Position numbers and translations under genes: made by a program. 23,342 nt of DNA from assembly GCA_023395515.1 (NCBI GenBank), contig JAEWZB010000040.1, positions 1 to 23,342 of the forward strand, in the 5' to 3' direction. The notes under the pieces were generated by a model, which was not told the DNA's origin, searched no databases, and worked only from the letters and a program-made list of their open reading frames with translations. Origin of the DNA: Bacillota bacterium (GTDB taxonomy: Bacteria; Bacillota; Syntrophomonadia; Syntrophomonadales; Syntrophomonadaceae). Of the stretch, positions 15,706-21,443 are shown piece after piece; within the stretch, counting starts at the first letter, position 1, and each line of letters starts with the position of its first letter.

Positions 15706-16596
15706 TTAATCAGCCGCCTTTCTGCCTAAATCGCTTTTTAACGTGGTACCCCGGGCAGTTTCCAGTACCGGTACCCTTTTTATTATTTCTACCAGTAAAT
15801 CTAGATCCGGTTCATTAGGCACAATAAAAAAAGCTAAATAACCTTTATCTACATTTTTTCTAGCCATAGGAGCTAATTCCGTTTCATTGATATCTACTTT
15901 AGTGCCTAAAATGGATACTACGTCATGAATAATAGCCATGCGCTGTCCCGGACTGTGCAAAGTTAAGCGGGCATCATCATTAACCGGTTTTATTAGAACT
16001 GCTATACCTTCATCTAATATCTTTTTTCTGGTCTCCGGTAAACCAACATTCATCATCACTACATCTTCCACCATCAATAATGACTCATTGAAGTGGATTT
16101 CAGCTTTTTCAACTTCAGTAATATCTCCTATATATGACCCCCGCATAAGCTTCAGGGAACCTAACATACATATTAGGGCAGTTATAATCGCATATTTCCA
16201 ATCTAACCATTGCACCGCGGCACTAGTAGCCAAGGCAGATATTATAGCTAAATAGTTGCGCGCTTCAAATACCCGGGCAATTCCTTCAATATAATCATTG
16301 CCCCGGCGAATAAGCTTAGTTGATTCTAATTTAGTCAAGGTTTCCCTTTCCATGTTTCTTATTTCCCTAAACTGCTGAGCAGCCAGAACTAAGAAGGTAA
16401 CCGCAACATAATCCGGTTTAGCAATGGCGGGAACTGCCACTGCCCCTAAGCTGGCCGCAATAAAACCTAAGGCTAAGTGGGTAAAATAACCATGGGGATA
16501 AGCCGGATAATGCCGGTAATCAGTTTTTAACAGAATTAATCTGACTGTAAATCCGGCTGCTATCCCCGCTAATATTACGACTAAATATTTATCCAT
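15706..16596 (-). CDS. YIEGIA family membrane protein
   Basis: A 296-residue protein named after its conserved motif YIEGIA, here at 102-107 (GNDYIEGIARVFEARNY). The N-terminal part has several membrane helices (about 4-22, 38-57, 62-75 and two at about 114-150). It is followed by a soluble domain of about 140 residues, with SPGQRMAIIHDVVSILG and a C-terminal alpha/beta segment. The family is restricted to spore-forming Firmicutes and is poorly characterised. ATG at 16596 overlaps the SpoIIP-like stop by 8 nt. Neighbours (SpoIIP-like gene upstream, small partner and DUF3189 downstream) point to a role at the forespore or cell membrane during sporulation. That role is inference. Confidence 0.88.
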   Translation of the reverse strand: MDKYLVVILAGIAAGFTVRLILLKTDYRHYPAYPHGYFTHLALGFIAASLGAVAVPAIAKPDYVAVTFLVLAAQQFREIRNMERETLTKLESTKLIRRGNDYIEGIARVFEARNYLAIISALATSAAVQWLDWKYAIITALICMLGSLKLMRGSYIGDITEVEKAEIHFNESLLMVEDVVMMNVGLPETRKKILDEGIAVLIKPVNDDARLTLHSPGQRMAIIHDVVSILGTKVDINETELAPMARKNVDKGYLAFFIVPNEPDLDLLVEIIKRVPVLETARGTTLKSDLGRKAAD

Positions 16597-17632
16597 TACT
16601 AGACCCTTTGTTTAGTAAATAAAAGCCGCCTGCGGCTGCCGCTACAACAATTAAGATGATTAAAATAGTAGTTCCGGCACCTTGATTATCATTAACCGGT
16701 TTTTTAGCCGGCTCTCCGTTAGAAGAAGATGTGCCTAAAACGGTCGGCATTATATCCGCAAATTGTTTGACTCCTTCTATAGCCGACTCTTTGTCATTTT
16801 CATGAGTACCAACTTCTATTAACATAGCCCGGGGGCTTAAATCCTGATTATAATCCCCTTTACCCATAAAAATACCGTTAGATAATCCTGGTTTTTCTTT
16901 ATCCATGGCCGCTTTAATTCTTTTAGCATATTCTAAATTAGTTTTAGAATTAGGATTAGTACGGCCAACTACCAGTTTAATCTTAGTCGCATCCTTGCCC
17001 TTTACATTGGTGTCATATTGCTCAGGAGGAACTGCATCCCGGTGCACATCAAATATAGCTACCGGGCTCTGTTTTATAAGATTAACCGCCGTCTTTCTCG
17101 AGCGGTTATAAGCGTTAACATCATGGGGGTCATGATTATTGTCACTATAAATAACATTAAAGCCCTGGGCTTTTAAACGTTTCACAAAAGACTCGGCTAC
17201 ATCATGAATACCACCATTGCCCTTAATGCTCTCGGTTCCATCCGTAGGCACGTAAGATTCATCACTATGGGTAACATAAACGGCTACGGTATTATTTTGG
17301 CCTTTAACTACAGGAACGCTATCCCCGGGAAATACCCAGCTCTGCTTCTCAGGGCTGAAAGCTATTTCGGGTAATGTTTCTTTACCTTGATAAACACACT
17401 TGGCAGTATGCCCTACTACCTCGATTACTTTATAACGGGAATTATCGGCGCTTATATATTCATCACCCACATGAACTTCCAAAGCAGTTTGATGGATAAT
17501 ATTATTATTTTCATCTACTAAAGTAACATATTCTCCATAAGGCTTTTCCAAATGAGCTCCGGCAGTAGCAGTCAGTCCCACAGTAAAGACTAAAACTAAC
17601 AGTAAAACGAATAATACCCTTTTATTATTCAT
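16589..17632 (-). CDS. SpoIIP-family peptidoglycan hydrolase with N- and C-terminal membrane segments
   Basis: SpoIIP cleaves peptidoglycan as an amidase/endopeptidase and, with SpoIID and SpoIIM, thins septal wall to allow engulfment of the forespore. The 347-residue protein has an N-terminal signal/anchor helix (5-24). The catalytic domain has YVTHSDESY (H122, E125), FDVHRD (H197) and MLIEVGTHEN (E273), the residues expected for zinc binding and catalysis. After a short linker there is a second hydrophobic segment (about 321-340) and a short KGSSNG tail. B. subtilis SpoIIP has no such C-terminal anchor. ATG at 17632 has AGGTGAGG upstream and overlaps the DUF1614 stop by 8 nt. It may be an operon-specific paralogue rather than the only SpoIIP of the cell. 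Confidence 0.88.
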   Translation of the reverse strand: MNNKRVLFVLLLVLVFTVGLTATAGAHLEKPYGEYVTLVDENNNIIHQTALEVHVGDEYISADNSRYKVIEVVGHTAKCVYQGKETLPEIAFSPEKQSWVFPGDSVPVVKGQNNTVAVYVTHSDESYVPTDGTESIKGNGGIHDVAESFVKRLKAQGFNVIYSDNNHDPHDVNAYNRSRKTAVNLIKQSPVAIFDVHRDAVPPEQYDTNVKGKDATKIKLVVGRTNPNSKTNLEYAKRIKAAMDKEKPGLSNGIFMGKGDYNQDLSPRAMLIEVGTHENDKESAIEGVKQFADIMPTVLGTSSSNGEPAKKPVNDNQGAGTTILIILIVVAAAAGGFYLLNKGSSNG

Positions 17633-18350
17633 TGTCCTCACCTCGCTCTTCCTTTTTATCTTCATCTAAAGGTTTATGAGCAGGTTCAGGCTCCCGCAAG
17701 TTTTTGATAAGTTCCTCGGGTCTATCTTCAGTCTTAGGACCACCTTGAATTCTTTCCAGGGTTTCACCAATAAGTTCGGCTAAAAGTACGGCTAAAATTC
17801 CGGCTAGAATTAATGAATCAAAAGCACCAGCCCCACCTACGGCTACCGTGCCTCTAATTCCATTAGTTGCTAAATAAATGTATTGGCCTACATCTAAAGC
17901 CAATACCCCCATAACCGCCGCAAAAAAGGCTCCCCTTCTGGAACGTCCGGCTAAATAACCTACTATACCTGCCACAATAGGATAAATATAAAGAGGGTCA
18001 ATAAAAATTTGTTCCGGCTCCGCCCCTAAAAACCGGCCCGCCAAAAATAACACCAGACCAGTTACCGCCGCCGCAATTATAGCCCGTATTTTCTCAAAGG
18101 CGGTTCCTGCTCCTATTAAAACATAAATAGCCAAACCTACCGCAATAATTCCACCTAAATTGATAGTAATTCTGCTGCTGATAGGTATATCAATAAAGCT
18201 CCCTACGATTATAGCAGCAATAACTGCTAAAGCAGCTTTATCAGTTAATCTCAGCCGGACCAGTACCCGGTGAGCTACTCCAAAATAAATTAAAATTGAC
18301 ACTACCACAAGTGCAATCAGGCCTAAAGGAAAATTTGTCACCTCTACCAT
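17625..18350 (-). CDS. DUF1614 family multi-pass membrane protein
   Basis: A 241-residue protein with about six or seven hydrophobic helices covering residues 10-200. The middle holds the family-type stretch GSFIDIPISSRITINLGG. The C-terminal tail is charged (about 205-241, rich in Glu and Lys) and probably cytoplasmic. The family has no known function. It leads a run of six overlapping genes ending with two DUF3189 proteins. ATG at 18350 directly abuts GAAAGG, which is too close for a normal ribosome site; GTG at 18341 would have better spacing, so the start is uncertain. A role in the same envelope or sporulation process as the downstream SpoIIP-like gene is inferred from context. Confidence 0.82.
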   Translation of the reverse strand: MVEVTNFPLGLIALVVVSILIYFGVAHRVLVRLRLTDKAALAVIAAIIVGSFIDIPISSRITINLGGIIAVGLAIYVLIGAGTAFEKIRAIIAAAVTGLVLFLAGRFLGAEPEQIFIDPLYIYPIVAGIVGYLAGRSRRGAFFAAVMGVLALDVGQYIYLATNGIRGTVAVGGAGAFDSLILAGILAVLLAELIGETLERIQGGPKTEDRPEELIKNLREPEPAHKPLDEDKKEERGEDNE

Positions 18351-18370
18351 CCTTTCAAAAAAAATATGTA

Positions 18371-18398
18371 GATATATATTTCCCTTTTATCCTGTTAA
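18371..18398 (-). promoter_or_regulatory. Possible promoter of the DUF1614-SpoIIP-YIEGIA operon
   Basis: On the minus strand TTAACA (18393-18398), a 16-bp spacer and TATATC (18371-18376). The match is moderate. A sporulation sigma factor is expected for such genes, but no clear sigma-E or sigma-G pair was found. Confidence 0.3.
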
Positions 18399-18447
18399 AA
18401 ATGTAAAAAAATAAGCTGTCCTTAAGTGACAACTTCACAGACCATCA

Positions 18448-18483
18448 AAAAAGCCGGGCTGTAAATAAGAAACCGGGCTTTTT
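18448..18483. terminator. Hairpin with T runs on both strands in the divergent region
   Basis: AAAAAGCCGGG pairs with CCGGGCTTTTT (11 bp with one mismatch) around a 14-nt loop, with T runs on either strand. It lies between the divergent DUF1614 and CHAP genes, upstream of both, so it does not end either of them. It may block antisense or read-through transcription, or end a short unannotated plus-strand RNA. Confidence 0.55.
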
Positions 18484-18667
18484 CAGTTTTATTGAAAGTG
18501 ATTCCTAAAGTTGATTTTCATTTACCAGAACATCTTTTCCAGAATATGCATATTTATCTAGAAGCAGGTATTTTCTAATTAATGTAAATTATCCAGATAT
18601 AAGTTTTGAAATTTAATGGACAAAACCTCTGCTATTTAAATGAATAAGGAGAGGGGAGATAAACCAA
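18484..18667. other. Leader region of the CHAP gene
   Basis: AT-rich sequence of 184 nt between the hairpin and the TTG start. It ends with a strong purine-rich ribosome site AGGAGAGGGGAG at 18648-18659. No -35/-10 pair with good spacing was recognised, so a non-housekeeping sigma factor may be used. Confidence 0.4.
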
Positions 18668-19543
18668 TTGGCCACCGGAAAAGTAGTCTATCAAACTCCT
18701 GCATATTTTGGGCCTAACAGCTCAACTTATGCTTCGGACCATAGTTATGCAGGTCCCAATGATACGGTTACGGTTTTATGGCAGGAAGGGTCCTGGTATT
18801 TTATTGATTATCCTACCAGTACCAAAAGAAAGCAAATGTATGTTCCAACCTGGGCGGTGTCAAGTATCAGCGGAACCATTCCCACTTTTACTCCGATTTA
18901 TCTAACCCGGTATGTTCACGTAGGAGGATACACTTATGCGGGAACCTCAACCTCATATGCCACGGCCGGCTCTGTATCTGCCGGGGAAATGGTGCATTAC
19001 CTCAATACCAAAACCGAAAGTTTTGCGTTTATTGAATATACCGTAACTATTACGGGCAAGAAAAAACGAGCTTATTACTATGACTATAACCTTGGTGAGG
19101 CACCCCCTGCCACCATTTTAATTGTAGGACAACGGCCATCTAATCTGAACATTAATGGTGACGCCTATCGCTCCACAGTTAATATGTACTATCCCACCTA
19201 TGTGGGACAATGTACCTGGTTTTGTTGGGGCCGGGCTTATGAAAAGACCCGTAAACGCCTGTCATTTACCGGCTCCAATAATGGGGGAGAGTGGTATAAG
19301 AATATTAATGATACCCTTTCAGGGGTCACTAAACGAGAGGCTTCTTTTGGACCAGTAAGCAACTCTATTTGTTCCTGCAGTGGCAGCACCCCCAGCGGTC
19401 ATGCTATATTTGTGGAACAGGTAGTGGGCAACGATGTCTACTATACTGAAGCTAATGTAGGGGGAACCGACGGTATCGTAAAAAAAGCCAGTAAATCCTC
19501 ATTTCCCGTTAACCGAACTGCTTATGGGTATATTGTGCTCTAA
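18668..19543 (+). CDS. CHAP-domain peptidoglycan hydrolase with two SH3-like domains, no signal peptide
   Basis: A 291-residue protein. Residues about 5-66 and 77-145 look like two SH3-type wall-binding modules (VTVLWQEGSWYFIDY and VSAGEMVHYLNTKTESFAFIEY). The C-terminal domain (about 170-291) is a CHAP amidase/endopeptidase, with nucleophile C182 in YVGQCTWFCWGRAYE and H245 in PSGHAIFVEQV. It should cut the peptide part of peptidoglycan. The TTG at 18668 is placed about 8 nt after the ribosome site; no upstream start adds a signal peptide. With no leader or membrane helix, it resembles a lysin acting from inside, or a spore-compartment enzyme released on lysis. No holin or phage gene is nearby. 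It is the only plus-strand gene in the 8.4-23.3 kb stretch and is flanked by hairpins, so it may be a late insertion. Confidence 0.85.
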   Translation: MATGKVVYQTPAYFGPNSSTYASDHSYAGPNDTVTVLWQEGSWYFIDYPTSTKRKQMYVPTWAVSSISGTIPTFTPIYLTRYVHVGGYTYAGTSTSYATAGSVSAGEMVHYLNTKTESFAFIEYTVTITGKKKRAYYYDYNLGEAPPATILIVGQRPSNLNINGDAYRSTVNMYYPTYVGQCTWFCWGRAYEKTRKRLSFTGSNNGGEWYKNINDTLSGVTKREASFGPVSNSICSCSGSTPSGHAIFVEQVVGNDVYYTEANVGGTDGIVKKASKSSFPVNRTAYGYIVL

Positions 19544-19577
19544 CCATTAAACACTTGAATTTAATGTTTTTACCACC

Positions 19578-19606
19578 AAACCTGCCCCTATTATAAGGGC
19601 AGGTTT
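19578..19606. terminator. Terminator between the CHAP gene and fni
   Basis: A perfect 10-bp stem AAACCTGCCC/GGGCAGGTTT with a 9-nt loop, followed on the plus strand by AATTTTC. It lies 35 nt after the CHAP stop and 42 nt past the fni stop on the other strand, so it may serve both convergent genes. Confidence 0.8.
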
Positions 19607-19647
19607 AATTTTCACAAATTGATAAATATTTATAACCGTTTCATCTC

Positions 19648-20703
19648 TTAAGCGTTTCTAGACCACTGAACCGGGTCAATGTTTCTAGCTTTTAGGTATT
19701 GTGCAGTTTTGCCTAGTATTATTACCGGTTTTCGCTGTAATTCATTTATGTTTTCCGCCCCGGTCATTAAAAAAGCCGCTTTAAGGCGGTAGATTAGCTC
19801 ATTAATCCGCTGGTCCAGCTCTTCTTCCCCTTGATTAATAACTAATTTCAGAAAAGAGCCGGCTATACCAACATAATCAGCTCCCATGGCTAATGCTTTA
19901 GCCGCATCTAAGGTTGACCTTATTCCCCCGGAGGCAATAACCGTTATGGGTAATTTAAGGCTTAATACCTCGGCCAGACTACTGGCAGTAGGAATTCCCC
20001 AATCATCAAATTCCCCGCCGAACATGCCATTGCGTTGGTCTTCTATAGTAATGAAATTAGTCCCGCCTTTACCTCCTATATCAAAATAACGGACTCCGGC
20101 TTGAAATAACATATATACCGCTTCTTTAGATAAACCAAAACCTACTTCTTTGGCAATCACCGGGACCGACGAGTTCGTAACAATATCTTGGACATTTTTA
20201 ACGATTCCCTTAAAACTCCTATCCCCTTCCCGCATAGCTAATTCTTGGGGAATATTAAAGTGGAGTTGTACAGCATCAGCTTTAATCATTTCTATAGCTT
20301 TAGCCACATTATTATACTTTTCATTAGCCCCGATATTGGCAATAACTATTCCGGCAGGATTTTCTGCTCTTACCACATCAAAGGTTCGGGTTAGTTCCGG
20401 TGACCGTATAGCTATAGTCTGTGAACCTACTGCCATAGCAATATTATGTTTCCGGGCCATTTTGGCTAATATTTTATTAATGGCGCCTGCTCTTTCCGTT
20501 CCTCCGGTTATAGCATTAACAATTACAGGTAAATCCATTTTTTTAGAGCCAAAGCTAGAACTTAAATCTACTTCATCCATATTTATTTCGGCCACGGCTT
20601 GATGAACTAGGCTAATATCTTCAAATCCAGTCGATGATGGCCCATCTTTATTTATACTAGCTAAAACAATATGCTCATCTTTGCGCTTATCTCTTATTTC
20701 CAA
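19648..20703 (-). CDS. fni: Type 2 isopentenyl-diphosphate delta-isomerase
   Basis: An FMN- and NAD(P)H-dependent enzyme that interconverts IPP and DMAPP. The 351-residue protein has the family elements: RKDEHI near the start, NAITGG (63-68), AVGSQ (91-95), a QLHFN-x-PQEL stretch (usually QLHLN), GGKGGTNF for FMN phosphate binding, and ASGGIRSTLDAAKALAMGADYVGIA. The TTG start at 20703 overlaps the mobA end by 10 nt; GGGGAGG lies only 2 nt upstream, closer than normal, but no other start fits the family. IspH is encoded two genes upstream and already makes both isomers, so Fni probably adjusts their ratio. It is cytosolic. Confidence 0.95.
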   Translation of the reverse strand: MEIRDKRKDEHIVLASINKDGPSSTGFEDISLVHQAVAEINMDEVDLSSSFGSKKMDLPVIVNAITGGTERAGAINKILAKMARKHNIAMAVGSQTIAIRSPELTRTFDVVRAENPAGIVIANIGANEKYNNVAKAIEMIKADAVQLHFNIPQELAMREGDRSFKGIVKNVQDIVTNSSVPVIAKEVGFGLSKEAVYMLFQAGVRYFDIGGKGGTNFITIEDQRNGMFGGEFDDWGIPTASSLAEVLSLKLPITVIASGGIRSTLDAAKALAMGADYVGIAGSFLKLVINQGEEELDQRINELIYRLKAAFLMTGAENINELQRKPVIILGKTAQYLKARNIDPVQWSRNA

Positions 20704-21290
20704 AACCTCCCCGCAAGCTCTTGGGCATATTCTAAGGCATTCTCATCATTAATATTAAAAAATATATCTTCTAACTTTCCAAAGGGTTCCACTTCCGGTT
20801 CATCCAGCACCCTAGCGTTGAGTTCTCTAAAAATAAGGGTAGTTTTAAGTTTATCATTTTCCAAACAATTAATAAGTATAGGTAAACAGCTTTTATGATA
20901 AACAGCCGAGGTAGCCTGATAAAAATTATTAGTTCTGGCGACTACCGTATCGTAGCCCGTGATCCTGGCCAGCATATATTTAATTAAATCAGGGGGAACA
21001 AAAGGCATATCACAGGCCAAAGCAAATATTACTTCATCAGTGCTATTAGTCAATGCCGAATGTATGCCGCTTATGGGGCCTAGACCCGGGTATATATCGG
21101 TATAGATATCTATCCCTAAATGTTCATAAAGATGCGGCTCATTAGAAATAATAATAGTTTTATTAAAGAGCTCTTTAAACTGCTTTAATATCATTTCAAT
21201 TATTACTTCTTCACCTAACTTGGCAAATGCTTTATTATACTTCATGCGGGTACTTTTGCCACCAGCTAAAATTGCTCCGGTTACTTTCAC
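20694..21290 (-). CDS. mobA: Molybdenum cofactor guanylyltransferase (MobA-like)
   Basis: A nucleotidyltransferase that joins GMP to molybdopterin, making the MGD cofactor of many anaerobic oxidoreductases. From GTG at 21290 the protein has 198 residues and begins MKVTGAILAGGKSTRM. The nucleotide loop LAGGKSTRM and the following Lys (NKA) are present, as is ACDMPFVPPDLI, whose Asp should bind magnesium. ATG at 21305 would add 5 residues but has no ribosome site, while GGAAGTG precedes the GTG. No other cofactor-synthesis gene is in the window, so MobA rather than another sugar-nucleotide transferase is a motif-based call. It is co-transcribed with fni through a 10-nt overlap. Confidence 0.82.
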   Translation of the reverse strand: MKVTGAILAGGKSTRMKYNKAFAKLGEEVIIEMILKQFKELFNKTIIISNEPHLYEHLGIDIYTDIYPGLGPISGIHSALTNSTDEVIFALACDMPFVPPDLIKYMLARITGYDTVVARTNNFYQATSAVYHKSCLPILINCLENDKLKTTLIFRELNARVLDEPEVEPFGKLEDIFFNINDENALEYAQELAGRFWK

Positions 21291-21315
21291 ATAAAACACT
21301 TCCATTTAGAAAAAT

Positions 21316-21329
21316 TTGACTTACGTCAA
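21316..21329. promoter_or_regulatory. TTGAC-N4-GTCAA inverted repeat before mobA
   Basis: A perfect 5-bp dyad with a 4-nt gap, the layout of CRP/FNR-family sites. It sits 10 nt upstream of ATG 21305 (25 nt from GTG 21290), where binding or an RNA hairpin could reduce expression. Control by an anaerobic FNR-like regulator would suit a molybdenum cofactor gene but is speculative. Confidence 0.3.
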
Positions 21330-21404
21330 GTCTTTGCCTACAGGCGGGAGCCTTAATTTTTTTATACTATCATAATTATAGTTATTATTCTTTCGCTAAT
21401 ACAG

Positions 21405-21426
21405 AAAAGGCTGCCTTTAGCAGCCT
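21405..21426 (-). terminator. Weak terminator after ispH-rpsA
   Basis: On the minus strand AGGCTGC/GCAGCCT with a 5-nt loop followed by TTTT lies 18 nt past the ispH-rpsA stop. The T run is short, so partial read-through to mobA is likely. Confidence 0.6.
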
Positions 21427-21443
21427 AAAATCCGATTATATAA

